Assembly (NCBI RefSeq): GCF_010882125.1
Contig: NZ_JAAGVZ010000013.1
Location: 45,383 to 109,382 of the forward strand
Origin: Peribacillus alkalitolerans
Lineage (GTDB): Bacteria; Bacillota; Bacilli; Bacillales; DSM-1321
DNA length: 64,000 nucleotides
Direction of reading: 5' to 3'
The translations under genes and the position numbers were made by a program. The notes beneath the pieces are model-generated. The model worked only from the letters and a program-made list of their open reading frames with translations, was not told the DNA's origin and made no database searches. This document shows positions 7,511 through 16,816 of the stretch, in pieces (the stretch's first letter is position 1; each line of letters starts with the position of its first letter).

Positions 7511-9013
7511 GTGAAAAAGTTACTAACCATCTTTATCTCCGGCATTCTCTTATTAAGTATTGTTCCTATAAAAGGAAAAGCAGTTAATCAAAACTTTACA
7601 ATTGGTACTGTCATTGATGACAACGCTAATTTATATATATCACCTGATTTAAAGTCTTCAGTAATTGCAGTTCTTAAAAAAGACGAGGAATTTCCTATAA
7701 TTGCATCTTCATCCGGGATTACAACGCCAACCTATCATAAAGTTACGTCCGGCAACACTTTAGCGAAAGTAGCTAAACAATATGGGACTACAGTACAGGA
7801 TTTACAAAAGGAAAATCATTTAACATCAAGTAAAATAATCTCTGGGCAAGCACTGAGGATTCCACAGAAATATTCAATTCACGCTGTTCAATCAGGAGAA
7901 TCGTTATGGAAAATTGCCAATAAGTTTGGAGTTACTGTTTCTGACTTGAAAAAGGTTAATTCCTTAAAAAACGAGCATTTAGCGATTGGACAACCAATCA
8001 GGATACCGGATTATTTTTGCCAAGTCCAAATTCTGGGAGGTACGAAAGGGTGGATTAAGAAGTCACAACTTCAAGTAAGCAGCAAGGATAGAGTAGTTAT
8101 GGGCTGGACTACCCCAGGTACTAATTTAAGTTATGAAAAAAATAACCCAGTAAATGTTGTTTCTCCTCGTTGGTATACGCTAGTCAACTCTGGCAAAATG
8201 GTAACGTCCACTGAAGATGCGGTATATGTAGAAAATGCCCATAAAAAAGGAAAAAAAGTATGGCCATTAATTGGTAATTTATTCGATCCAGATTTAACAG
8301 ACGCAATTTTAAGTGATTCAAAAAAAAGACAAACACTTGTTTTAACATTGCGTGATTCTTTAGTTAAAACAAAGAGTGATGGGATCAATGTTGACTTTGA
8401 GAACATCAACCCTAAGAATAAACAGGATTTTGTTCAATTTATCAGTGAACTTAAGCATGCTCTTCAGCCTTACGGAATAACTCTTTCCGTCGATGTAACG
8501 CGACAAAACGAAGACCCTTTTTGGTCAGGGAGCTTTGATCGGAAAGAACTGGGCAAAATAGCGGACTATATAGTGATTATGGGATACGACGAACATTGGG
8601 GAACAAGTCCAAAAGCAGGTTCAGTATCATCATTGCCATGGATTCAAGAAGGTCTCCAATTATTAATGCAAGAAGTTCCCACTCACAAAATCCTGTTAGG
8701 TGTCCCTTTTTACACAAGAGAATGGGTAACGGACCACTCGACGCAAACAGTGAAAAGTCATGACCGAACCATGCACCAAATCAATCAGCTTATTGCATCT
8801 AAAGGACTCAAGAAGGTCTGGGATCAAAAAGCCTCTCAACATTATGTTGAATACTCAACCGCCAGTGAAAAGCACCAAATCTGGATAGAAGACAAAACTT
8901 CCATGGGAAAACGAGTTGACCTCGTGAAACAATTCCATCTTGGCGGGACTTCAGCGTGGTATCTTGGCTCTGAAACTCAAGATATTTGGGAAGTATTCAA
9001 CTTTACCAACTAA
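7511..9013 (+). CDS. LysM-GH18 glycoside hydrolase (spore cortex/cell-wall type)
   Basis: A 500-residue secreted protein. A signal peptide occupies residues 1-24. A bacterial SH3-like segment at about 28-70 is followed by two LysM peptidoglycan-binding modules (about 75-118, KVTSGNTLAKVAKQYG; 121-165, AVQSGESLWKIANKFG) and a GH18 barrel (about 195-500). The GH18 catalytic motif is complete: DGINVDFENI, with the terminal Glu as acid. Also present are IVIMGYDEHW and the C-terminal GTSAWYLGSE. This architecture resembles Bacillus YaaH/YdhD/YvbX-type N-acetylglucosaminidases used in spore germination or wall turnover. The chitinase label would be misleading. The closest paralogue cannot be fixed by eye. 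Confidence 0.87.
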   Translation: MKKLLTIFISGILLLSIVPIKGKAVNQNFTIGTVIDDNANLYISPDLKSSVIAVLKKDEEFPIIASSSGITTPTYHKVTSGNTLAKVAKQYGTTVQDLQKENHLTSSKIISGQALRIPQKYSIHAVQSGESLWKIANKFGVTVSDLKKVNSLKNEHLAIGQPIRIPDYFCQVQILGGTKGWIKKSQLQVSSKDRVVMGWTTPGTNLSYEKNNPVNVVSPRWYTLVNSGKMVTSTEDAVYVENAHKKGKKVWPLIGNLFDPDLTDAILSDSKKRQTLVLTLRDSLVKTKSDGINVDFENINPKNKQDFVQFISELKHALQPYGITLSVDVTRQNEDPFWSGSFDRKELGKIADYIVIMGYDEHWGTSPKAGSVSSLPWIQEGLQLLMQEVPTHKILLGVPFYTREWVTDHSTQTVKSHDRTMHQINQLIASKGLKKVWDQKASQHYVEYSTASEKHQIWIEDKTSMGKRVDLVKQFHLGGTSAWYLGSETQDIWEVFNFTN

Positions 9014-9279
9014 GGGAAGGGAGCGACTTCCATTTGACCAATGAGAACAAATGAGGTAATATACTAATACAAGCTGCGTTGTACGTATTGATAATAAAGT
9101 TTTAACCTTTAAGCTGTAATAGGGAGTTTTATATAAAAACTCGAATGACAAGCATCTGTCTATAAGACAAGGATGACAAGCAGGATGGTTTTTGCGAACA
9201 CCCACTTTGAGGAGTGGTGGTTTAAAACTTTCTTACGCAAAATACGGCAAATGCGGCTTTTTAAATCGACGACAGCAAA

Positions 9280-9307
9280 CCAGCTTCCAACGGAAGCTGG
9301 TTTTTTT
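9280..9307 (+). terminator. Terminator at the left border of the repeat array
   Basis: Arms CCAGCTTCC and GGAAGCTGG with a 3-base loop and seven T. The preceding 270 bases after the GH18 gene contain no convincing gene. Confidence 0.75.
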
Positions 9308-9308
9308 A

Positions 9309-10072
9309 TTTATCCTTCACTTTATCCCGTTTATCGATCACTTTTATTCTCAATCCTTCAGAAGAAATGTGATATCCTTCACATTAGGGAGGTGGAAATT
9401 TAAGGATTGAGATGTAGTAGATTTATCATGCACAATACCCACTTTATCCATCACATACCTCCGTTTATCATTCACATCTGGGGGATTTACCCTTCACTTT
9501 TTAAAAAATATCCTTCACTTTTCGCGAAAATGCAGAATTTATCCCTCACTTTATCATTTTACCGATCACTTATAATCTATATCCTTCAGATGAAAGGTGA
9601 TATCCTTCACTTTTAGGAAAGTGAAACTTAAATGATGGCGATGTAGTAGATTTATCATGCACAATACCCACTTTATCCATCACATAGCACCGATTATCCT
9701 TCACTTCTAGGGGATTTACCCTTCACTTTTTAAAAAATACCCTTCACTTTTCGCGAAAATGCAGAATTTATCCTTCACTTTATCAATTTACCGATTACTA
9801 ATGATTTATATCCTTCAGATGAAAGGTGATATCCTTTACTTTTAGGTAAGTGAAATTTAAATGATGGCGATGGAGTAGATTTATCATGCACAATACCCAT
9901 TTTATCCATCACATAGCCCCTATTATCCTTCACTTCTAGGGGATTTGCCCATCACTTTTAAAAAAATATCCTTCACTTTTCGCGAAAATGCAGAACTTAT
10001 CCTTCACTTTATCTTGGTTATCAATCACTTTTGATCAATATCCTTCAGATGAAAGGTGATATCCTTCACATT
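9309..10072. repeat. Higher-order tandem repeat, 229-bp period, about 3.3 copies
   Basis: The landmark GATGTAGTAG begins at 9411 and 9640 (GATGGAGTAG at 9869) and TCGCGAAAATGCAGAA begins at 9522, 9751 and 9980, giving an exact 229-base period. The block starting TTTATCCYTCACTTTATC occurs at 9309, 9538, 9767 and 9996, so a partial fourth copy is present. Each unit is itself made of about nine degenerate copies of a 10-mer (TATCCTTCAC and variants) spaced 18-30 bases, several of them paired with the reverse complement (GGTGATATCCTTCAC). No frame is conserved across units, so coding is unlikely. Confidence 0.9.
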
Positions 10073-10263
10073 TTCCCTTGATCCAATTCTTAAACTAAAT
10101 TACCCTCCCATCAACACGTTCCCAGAAGAGAGCGTCATTGTACTCTGTATCAATTCACCCTCAATTTTTCCTTCCTTAGTACTTTTGAATTGAAACCAAC
10201 CATAATTCTGATCCTGAAGCATACATTTTGATAAGGGCAACTTTGAATAACAGGAGGAGTGGT

Positions 10264-11454
10264 ATGGACGTTTATGTTAGGCAGGGGGATTCATTTTGGT
10301 ATTATAGCCAGTTGTTCAAGATGAATTTTCAACTTATTGTTGATTCCAATAGTGGCGTAAATCCGAATCAACTTTCTATTGGACAGCGAGTTCGAATTCC
10401 CGGCTATGTTGGAATTGCATATCAAATTAAGCAAGGTGATTCCTTGTGGCAGATTGCTCAAAGTCGAAAACTATCGCTGGATGCAATATTGGTTGCCAAT
10501 CGGGATATCAATCCGAATTCACTTCAGGTTGGTCAAACGATTAGGGTGCCGTTAAGGATTACATGGCCATTAGTGAAGGGGAAGCAGGAATATTCGTTTG
10601 AGACGATGATGAATGACATTGCGAGATTACATCGCGTTTATCCATTTATACAGGTGCCGATGATTGGGAAATCAGTTTTAGGAAAGGATATCCCTGAGGT
10701 CCTTATTGGAAAAGGGGATAAAAGAGTACATTATAATGGCTCATTCCACGCAAATGAGTGGATCACAACGCCTGTTGTCATGACATTCTTGAATGAATAT
10801 TTACTCGCTCTTACGAATCAAACATCAATCCGTGGCATCTCCATGTTTCCTCAATATCAGCAGACGATGTTATCCATTGTTCCGATGGTGAATCCGGATG
10901 GGGTGAATTTAGTATTAAATGGTCCTCCACCAACGGAACCATGGAGAAGTAGAGTAATCCAATGGAATAAAGGCAGTACTGATTTTTCTGGATGGAAAGC
11001 AAATATAAGGGGAGTGGATTTGAACGATCAATTCCCTGCACTTTGGGAGCGAGAGGTAGCTAGAAATCCTAAGGAGCCGGGTCCTAGAGACTATCCTGGT
11101 CCAAAGCCTTTTAGTGAGCCTGAAGCAATAGCAATGGGGGATTTGACCAGAAGACGAGACTTTGCAAGAGTGCTGGCGTTTCATACTCAAGGAGAGGTTA
11201 TTTATTGGGGCTTTCAAGATCTTGAACCACCGGAGTCAGAAGTAATCGTAAATGAATTTGCAAGAGTCAGTGGGTATGAGCCTGTCAAAACAATTGAGAG
11301 TTATGCTGGATATAAAGACTGGTTTATCCAGGACTGGAGAAGACCAGGCTTTACTGTTGAGCTTGGTAGTGGAGTCAACCCGTTACCAATCGAACAGTTT
11401 GATGAAATTTATCGAAAAACATTGGGTATCTTTTTAGCGGGGTTATATATGTGA
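10264..11454 (+). CDS. LysM-M14 gamma-D-glutamyl-L-diamino-acid endopeptidase
   Basis: A 396-residue zinc carboxypeptidase-fold enzyme with two N-terminal LysM modules (about residues 2-46 and 51-97) and an M14 catalytic domain (about 105-396). Zinc ligands are visible as the HxxE of GSFHANEWIT and the His of VLAFHTQGEVIYWG; the catalytic Glu is in GFTVELGSGVNP. The layout matches endopeptidase I of Bacillus sphaericus and YqgT of B. subtilis, which cleave the gamma-D-Glu to meso-diaminopimelate bond of muropeptides, often in sporulation. ATG 10264 is chosen over the upstream TTG at 10228 because AGGAGGA lies five bases before it. No signal peptide is visible, as in the known family members. 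Confidence 0.87.
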   Translation: MDVYVRQGDSFWYYSQLFKMNFQLIVDSNSGVNPNQLSIGQRVRIPGYVGIAYQIKQGDSLWQIAQSRKLSLDAILVANRDINPNSLQVGQTIRVPLRITWPLVKGKQEYSFETMMNDIARLHRVYPFIQVPMIGKSVLGKDIPEVLIGKGDKRVHYNGSFHANEWITTPVVMTFLNEYLLALTNQTSIRGISMFPQYQQTMLSIVPMVNPDGVNLVLNGPPPTEPWRSRVIQWNKGSTDFSGWKANIRGVDLNDQFPALWEREVARNPKEPGPRDYPGPKPFSEPEAIAMGDLTRRRDFARVLAFHTQGEVIYWGFQDLEPPESEVIVNEFARVSGYEPVKTIESYAGYKDWFIQDWRRPGFTVELGSGVNPLPIEQFDEIYRKTLGIFLAGLYM

Positions 11455-11468
11455 AATGAAAGACAAAA

Positions 11469-11500
11469 AACTAGCTATTAAATGTTGGCTAGTTTTTTTA
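11469..11500 (+). terminator. Terminator after M14 endopeptidase
   Basis: AACTAGC and GCTAGTT arms followed by a T-run. Confidence 0.75.
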
Positions 11501-11568
11501 TGCATTCTGAATTTCAATATAGTATGATGTAAAGGAACTATTCAGCATATGAAAGTTGGGGATAGGTT

Positions 11569-12609
11569 TTGATTACTCTTGGTCCACGCGTGATAAAAAC
11601 AGGACTTGCTGTCGTGTTAGCATTATACATTAGTAAATGGCTAGGATTAGAAAATTCTGTATTTGCGGCTGTGGCTGCGACACTGACGATTCAGCCATCT
11701 ATATATCGTTCATGGAAACAAGTCATTGAACAAGTTCAAGCGAATGCATTGGGTGCAACCATAGCGGTTGCTTCCATTTATTTATTTGGTAACAACCCAA
11801 TCATTATAGGGCTCGTCATGATCATCGTAATTGCAGTCTGCTTAAAGCTGAAAATGGAAGGAGCCATTTCTCTAACCTTAATTACGGTATTAGTGATGAT
11901 GAGTTCACATGCTTATGAGGGAATTCTGGCAGCAGCTAATAAATTTGTCGTTGTATTGGTCGGAATGGGATCTGCATTCCTAGTGAATTTAATCATTTCT
12001 CCACCTAACTATCAGAAGAATTACTTGGAAAAACTTGATTCGACGTTCAGGAACATGTCCCTTCTATTACGAACAGCGATTTCAAATGAACTAACCGAAA
12101 AATCGTTTCAGGAACAATGGGAAGCATTTAGAAAGGATATTAAGAAACTTGAGGATTTATATAATATCCTAGATGAAGAAAGAAGGAAATTTTCTAAACT
12201 CAAGCCAGTGGATGCAAGGGAGATTGTTGTCTTTAAACAAATGTTAACCTCACTACAGCATGGTTTAAGATTATTAGATTTGATTGATAGTCATTTCTTT
12301 CGCAGTAAGCCTGAAAAAGGTGTAGTAGAGTTATTTGATAAGCATTTAGAAAAACTAATAAACGATCATGAAATCATTTTTCTAAAATACGACGGGAAAA
12401 TCAAAGAGAATGAACCTAGTAATGATAAGGAATACACGATTGCAAGCAAAAATTTTCTTGAAAAAATCATTGGGGCCAATTTAATTGAAGATTATCAAAA
12501 ATTAGGACTCGTAGTTATCGCTTCTGCTTTCTATGAGTATTCATTTGAATTAGAAAGATTGAATCAAATAATTGAACAATATTCGAGACGTAAAAGTAAA
12601 ATGGAATAA
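11569..12609 (+). CDS. FUSC/aromatic acid exporter family protein
   Basis: A 346-residue protein. The N-terminal half (residues 1-145) holds about four to six hydrophobic helices with the ArAE_1 pattern FAAVAATLTIQPSIYRSWKQ and QVQANALGATIAV. The C-terminal half is a charged, helical cytoplasmic domain (DSTFRNMSLLLRTAIS, KLEDLYNILDEERRKF) typical of ArAE_1_C. Homologues in Bacillus (YgaE/YqjA type) are presumed efflux proteins for aromatic carboxylates, without proven substrate here. TTG at 11569 is the likely start, with a GGGGATAGG purine stretch just before it. The gene is monocistronic, flanked by terminators. Confidence 0.8.
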   Translation: MITLGPRVIKTGLAVVLALYISKWLGLENSVFAAVAATLTIQPSIYRSWKQVIEQVQANALGATIAVASIYLFGNNPIIIGLVMIIVIAVCLKLKMEGAISLTLITVLVMMSSHAYEGILAAANKFVVVLVGMGSAFLVNLIISPPNYQKNYLEKLDSTFRNMSLLLRTAISNELTEKSFQEQWEAFRKDIKKLEDLYNILDEERRKFSKLKPVDAREIVVFKQMLTSLQHGLRLLDLIDSHFFRSKPEKGVVELFDKHLEKLINDHEIIFLKYDGKIKENEPSNDKEYTIASKNFLEKIIGANLIEDYQKLGLVVIASAFYEYSFELERLNQIIEQYSRRKSKME

Positions 12610-12620
12610 GAGTTAAGCTA

Positions 12621-12648
12621 AGCTGCCAATAACAACGGCAGTTTTTTA
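12621..12648 (+). terminator. Terminator after FUSC gene
   Basis: CTGCC and GGCAG arms, six T. Confidence 0.7.
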
Positions 12649-12737
12649 TTTGGGTAATTCATACTATTGTAAACAATTCATAGGCATCCATCTAATGGAA
12701 TATATTTCTATAAATCCTTTTACCAAGGAGAGAAGAG

Positions 12738-14186
12738 ATGCCGAAAAACAAAAATGTTCAATTATCTTCTGAACAAATGATTCAAATTATTAAGAATGGA
12801 CTTCCCGAAACAAAATCCTCTAAACATATTATCATCGTTGGTGCTGGAATGGCTGGCCTTGTAGCAGCCTCCTTGTTAAAGGACGCTGGCCACAAAGTTA
12901 CCATTCTGGAAGCGAATAATAGAATTGGTGGACGAGTTTTCACTTCACGCTCACCGTTTAGCAAAGGATTATATTTTAATGCTGGCCCGATGCGTATTTC
13001 TGATTTACACTTTTTAACCTTTGAATACATTAAAAAGTTTTCTTTACCTACAAATCTATTCATTAACAGAACAAATTTAGATATTATTTATGCTAATGGA
13101 ATCAAAACACGGTTGGACCAGTATGAAAAAAACCCCGATATGCTTAATTATCCAGTAGCCCCAAATGAAAAAGGGAAATCTTCGGAGGAATTATTACTTT
13201 CTGCGGTCCAGCCAATCATTGATTTCATAAATCAAGATCCAACTAAAAATTGGAAGATTGTTGAAAGTCAGTATGAAAACTATTCTTTAGGAAACTTTCT
13301 CAACATGTATTTTTCTGATGGAGCAATTGATATGATAGGTGTTCTCCTTGATTTGGAGGCATTCATGGGAATGTCTTTTATCGAGATTCTAAGAGAAATC
13401 ATTACTTTCACATCTACAAAAGAATACTATGAGATTACTGGTGGAATGGATTTATTACCCCAATCATTCCTCCCTCAATTAAAAGAAGAAATATTGTTTC
13501 ATCAAAAAATGACGAAGATTTCACAAACTCCAAACAATGTATCCATTGATTCAATTCATCCAAATACATTTGAGGCGACCTCTACCACAGCTGATTTTGC
13601 CATCATTACCATTCCTTTTTCAGCGTTACGTTTCGTACAAATAGAACCATACGATTCTTTTTCTTACTATAAACGAAAAGCGATTCGCGAAATTAACTAT
13701 ATGTCTTCAACAAAAATAGGAATCGAATTCAAAAGTAGGTTTTGGGAAAAAGAAGGACAACGTGGTGGAAAAACTATTACAGAATTGCCAATCCGTTTTA
13801 CATTTTTCCCTAGCACTGGAATTGGAACTGAAGGCAATGCAGTGATTGTTGCAAGTTATACATGGGCGGATGAAGCATTGACTTGGGATTTTCTACCTGA
13901 AAAGGAACGTATTCATTTTGCTTTAACCAATTTAGCAGAAATATACGGAGACCAGGTTTATCAAGAATTCGTAACTGGAAAATCCTTTAGTTGGAGTCAT
14001 AACCCATATTCGGGAGGAGCTTTTCCAATTCTCGAACCAGGGCAGGAAAAAGAACTGTTTCCACATATACTTACACCTGAGGGTAGAGTTCATTTTGCCG
14101 GTGAACATACATCATTGACACACGGCTGGATACAAGGAGCAATTGAATCAGGAATTCGCGTTGCATTTGAAGTGAATAACTTGTAA
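12738..14186 (+). CDS. Flavin-containing amine oxidase (MAO/L-amino-acid-oxidase family)
   Basis: A 482-residue FAD enzyme. The dinucleotide-binding fingerprint HIIIVGAGMAGLVAASLL is at about residues 35-52, followed by the ILEANNRIGGRVFTSR motif typical of monoamine oxidase/LAO enzymes. The C-terminus has the second FAD motif, GRVHFAGEHTSLTHGWIQGA. There is no export signal. The family oxidises primary amines or amino acids to imines with release of hydrogen peroxide; substrate is unknown. AAGGAG lies nine bases ahead of the ATG. It is the only gene of its transcription unit, ended by a hairpin shared with the convergent VOC gene. Confidence 0.83.
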   Translation: MPKNKNVQLSSEQMIQIIKNGLPETKSSKHIIIVGAGMAGLVAASLLKDAGHKVTILEANNRIGGRVFTSRSPFSKGLYFNAGPMRISDLHFLTFEYIKKFSLPTNLFINRTNLDIIYANGIKTRLDQYEKNPDMLNYPVAPNEKGKSSEELLLSAVQPIIDFINQDPTKNWKIVESQYENYSLGNFLNMYFSDGAIDMIGVLLDLEAFMGMSFIEILREIITFTSTKEYYEITGGMDLLPQSFLPQLKEEILFHQKMTKISQTPNNVSIDSIHPNTFEATSTTADFAIITIPFSALRFVQIEPYDSFSYYKRKAIREINYMSSTKIGIEFKSRFWEKEGQRGGKTITELPIRFTFFPSTGIGTEGNAVIVASYTWADEALTWDFLPEKERIHFALTNLAEIYGDQVYQEFVTGKSFSWSHNPYSGGAFPILEPGQEKELFPHILTPEGRVHFAGEHTSLTHGWIQGAIESGIRVAFEVNNL

Positions 14187-14261
14187 TGGTTTATATTTTT
14201 GGATAAAGCAGGTTTAAACGGATTTTATCGAAAAGATAAAAAATGAAATTTTACAACAAGA

Positions 14262-14301
14262 AAAGTAGTGGATTTCCAAAAAAGAAATTCACTACTTTTT
14301 A
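14262..14301. terminator. Bidirectional terminator between convergent genes
   Basis: AAGTAGTGGATTT and AAATTCACTACTT arms (one mismatch), with T-runs usable in both directions; it lies between the amine oxidase and VOC genes. Confidence 0.7.
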
Positions 14302-14307
14302 TAATTT

Positions 14308-14670
14308 CTAGCCCTTCATAATATACTGATTTCCGTCTTCGTCTTTAAACTGTACGAAGGTACCCCACTGCATTTCTTTTGGCTCTTCGATAAATTCCAC
14401 ACCATTTGATTTCATCGTTTCGTAAGTACCAAGAACGTCTTCACATTCAAAAACGATCGAAGCTTTCAGTTCATTCCAATTTGGCATCATGGATTTAGGA
14501 TAAATAACTAAGTGTGAGTCTGCACCTTTAGGAGCGACCTCTAGCCAAGATGCATTAGGACCCATCGGGAATTCCGCATTGACTTCAAATCCAACCTTGT
14601 TTGTCCAAAAATCTTTTGCCTTTTGTTGGTCTTCAACATAAACTGCTACTGTTGCTATTTTTTTGATCAT
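14308..14670 (-). CDS. VOC-family (glyoxalase-like) protein
   Basis: A 120-residue single vicinal-oxygen-chelate domain (KIATVAVYVEDQQKAKDFWTNKVGFEV). The true start is ATG at 14670, which has GAGGAGG ten bases upstream; a longer in-frame extension to 14715 would cover that site. The family includes glyoxalase I, dioxygenases and antibiotic-binding proteins; the first expected metal position is Thr/Val rather than His in this copy (TVAVYV), so catalysis is uncertain. It lies 41 bases downstream of the AraC-type regulator on the same strand, and the two are probably cotranscribed. Confidence 0.82.
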   Translation of the reverse strand: MIKKIATVAVYVEDQQKAKDFWTNKVGFEVNAEFPMGPNASWLEVAPKGADSHLVIYPKSMMPNWNELKASIVFECEDVLGTYETMKSNGVEFIEEPKEMQWGTFVQFKDEDGNQYIMKG

Positions 14671-14711
14671 TATATTTTCCTCCTCATTTTGTCTTTGCAA
14701 TTTGAATTCTA

Positions 14712-15548
14712 TCAAGGTTTTAAAGATTCATCTTGTAAAAAAACGACATTCTTGTTCGAAGTATCTATCTTTTTACTTCGATCCAACATCCATTTTTTAT
14801 ATTCATTTGGAGTTAAGCCAAGTCTTTCTTTAAAATCCTTTGAGAAATGCGAGTAGTCGAAGTATCCAAATTCATTCATACAATCATGCAAATCCAATGA
14901 TGGATTAAAGAATAGTTTTAGACGCACTTGATTGAATCGCGCTACTTTACTTAGCTTTTTGGCAGATAAACCGATAAGATCAGAACATTTTCTTTCAAAT
15001 TGTCTTGGGGAATAGTGGCTTTCTTTTATAACAGTCTGTACATCTTGATTAATGGGATTAGAATATAGCTTCGATAATAGTTCAATAAACTCAAGTTCTT
15101 TTTCAATCTTATTGATATCGAACCGTTCTAATATAAACCCTTTTAGGATTCCTATTCCTTCCTCTAACTCAGCCTTTTCCAATTCTTTCTCAATATTTTC
15201 AATACCTTTTAAAAGAATAGACAATGGTAAAAATTGATCCTTAAGCAAATTAATTTTTTCTTCGAGGACTGGTATTAATCCCCATGGTTTAAAGCGTATC
15301 CCAAATAATCGGATTTCACCATTCCCCTCTAAGAAATGGTATTTAGATAATGTTCCAATTAAACAGGCAGTTGGTAATGTCTGACCTTGGCTTTTATATT
15401 GACTACCATAATGAATAATCATTTCATGACATCCATCTGGCCAAAGAATTTCCCCTGAATCCACATCATTATATGTACGATTCAAGTACCAAAAACATTT
15501 TATATATGGTTCCAGCTCAAGTGGAGGCTGTTTTTCGATATATTTCAT
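14712..15548 (-). CDS. AraC-family transcriptional regulator
   Basis: A 278-residue regulator. The N-terminal sensor-like part (residues 1-160; PPLELEPYIKCFWYLNR, LWPDGCHEMIIHYG) matches the DUF6597-type domain found in front of AraC regulators. The C-terminal helix-turn-helix pair spans about 170-265, with SHYSPRQFERKCSDLIGLSAKK and the family signature FGYFDYSHFSKDFKERLGLTPNEYK. It is divergent from a quinone oxidoreductase gene and upstream of the VOC gene, so it may control either. Ligand unknown. Confidence 0.85.
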   Translation of the reverse strand: MKYIEKQPPLELEPYIKCFWYLNRTYNDVDSGEILWPDGCHEMIIHYGSQYKSQGQTLPTACLIGTLSKYHFLEGNGEIRLFGIRFKPWGLIPVLEEKINLLKDQFLPLSILLKGIENIEKELEKAELEEGIGILKGFILERFDINKIEKELEFIELLSKLYSNPINQDVQTVIKESHYSPRQFERKCSDLIGLSAKKLSKVARFNQVRLKLFFNPSLDLHDCMNEFGYFDYSHFSKDFKERLGLTPNEYKKWMLDRSKKIDTSNKNVVFLQDESLKP

Positions 15549-15604
15549 ACATTATTACCCTCTTAGTTCTTTTAATATCACTAATAATAGAATAGGGAGA
15601 CAAC

Positions 15605-15637
15605 CAACTCAACAGACGAAACCAAAAACTTGAGTTG
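15605..15637. promoter_or_regulatory. Inverted repeat in divergent araC-type/quinone reductase interval
   Basis: Perfect 8-bp arms CAACTCAA (15605-15612) and TTGAGTTG (15630-15637) with centres about 25 bases apart, located between the two divergent genes and without a T-run. It could be an operator for the AraC-type regulator. Confidence 0.4.
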
Positions 15638-15693
15638 AGCCAAGGATTCATTTACTATTTAGCTACATTAACATTTGAAACAGAGGTAAAGAC

Positions 15694-16659
15694 ATGAAAG
15701 CATTAGTTTTTAATAAGTTTGGAGGACCAGAAGTCCTGTATTGTTGTGAAATTCCCGATCCCACCATTAAGCCTGATGAGATTCTGGTAAGAATGAAGGC
15801 GATCGGCCTAAATTTTGCCGATGTTTATAGAAGGAAAGGAAACTATCATCTTGTAGGTGAACCGCCTTACATATTGGGGTATGAAGGGGCTGGAGTTGTT
15901 GAAAAAGTAGGTTCAAAAGTTACTAATATCAAAGTTGGGGATCGGATTGGTTTTGCCGATGTTCCATTTGCCAATTCTGAACTAGTTGCTGTCCCTATTG
16001 AAAAAGCGATTCCAATACCTGATGACATTTCCTTTGAAATTGCATCTTCTGTTTTTCTTCAAGGACTGACAGCTCTATATTTATCCACTGATAGTTATTC
16101 AATCAACCCTGGAGATTGGGTTCTTGTTCATGCTGCGGCGGGAGGGGTAGGTCAGCTTCTCGTTCAGATTGCAAAGCTTTCAGGTGGGAAAGTGATTGGT
16201 CTAACTTCCTCTAAAGAAAAAGCTTTAGTTGCTCAATCGGCAGGAGCGGAACATGTTTTCTTGTATGAAGAATCATGGGTGGAAAAAATCAAGGAAATTA
16301 CAGAAGAAAAAGGTGTAGATGTAGTGTACGAGTCAGTAGGTTCTACATTGAATGACAGCTTTGCATCAACTCGTATTGGAGGTACTGTTGTATTTTATGG
16401 TATGGCAGGAGGCGATCCAGCACCAGTTGATCCAAGGATGCTCATGGATACATCAAAAACATTAACTGGTGGCGATCTATGGAATGTCCTTACCTCATTT
16501 GAAGAAAGAGTTAATCGTTCAAATCAACTTTATCAATGGATTCGTGAGGGGAAACTGAAAATAGAAACTCCTACAACATTTTCTTTGGAGAATGGTCAAG
16601 AGGCACACAAGTTGTTGGAGAGCAGAAAAAGTACTGGGAAAATATTATTAATACCTTAA
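15694..16659 (+). CDS. Zinc-independent quinone oxidoreductase (MDR family)
   Basis: A 321-residue medium-chain dehydrogenase/reductase of the NADPH:quinone reductase (QorA) type. It has the GroES-like N-terminal domain (MKALVFNKFGGPEVL, LNFADVYRRKGNY) and a Rossmann domain with the QOR signature VHAAAGGVGQLLVQIAK at about 149-165. Structural zinc cysteines are absent, as expected. The family reduces quinones or enones with NADPH. It is transcribed away from the AraC-type regulator, which may respond to its substrate. A terminator follows 46 bases after the stop. Confidence 0.85.
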   Translation: MKALVFNKFGGPEVLYCCEIPDPTIKPDEILVRMKAIGLNFADVYRRKGNYHLVGEPPYILGYEGAGVVEKVGSKVTNIKVGDRIGFADVPFANSELVAVPIEKAIPIPDDISFEIASSVFLQGLTALYLSTDSYSINPGDWVLVHAAAGGVGQLLVQIAKLSGGKVIGLTSSKEKALVAQSAGAEHVFLYEESWVEKIKEITEEKGVDVVYESVGSTLNDSFASTRIGGTVVFYGMAGGDPAPVDPRMLMDTSKTLTGGDLWNVLTSFEERVNRSNQLYQWIREGKLKIETPTTFSLENGQEAHKLLESRKSTGKILLIP

Positions 16660-16705
16660 AATGGTTCTCTTAGTAAATCCGTCAATGAATGGCAATATAA
16701 TTTGC

Positions 16706-16737
16706 AGACCAAATCGCATTAAGATTTGGTCTTTTCG
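16706..16737 (+). terminator. Terminator after quinone oxidoreductase
   Basis: Perfect 10-bp arms AGACCAAATC and GATTTGGTCT, 7-base loop, then T-rich sequence. Confidence 0.8.
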
Positions 16738-16786
16738 TATCTTATTAAAATGATGCTATAAGACATTTAAAACAAAATAATTAATA

Positions 16787-16816
16787 GAAAAAGCGGACAT
16801 TTTACCCGCTTTTTTA
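16787..16816. terminator. Terminator for the DUF2187 gene
   Basis: AAGCGG and CCGCTT arms with A/T runs on both sides; on the minus strand it follows the DUF2187 stop codon at once. Confidence 0.65.

Noticed and set aside
9173..9616. Three overlapping ORFs of about 70 residues in the repeat array
   Set aside because: They are by-products of the repeat sequence, lack ribosome sites, and their frames are not kept from one 229-bp unit to the next.
9309..10072. Array considered as CRISPR
   Set aside because: Units are 229 bases with internal degenerate repeats, no constant 23-40 base repeat with unique spacers, and no cas gene nearby.
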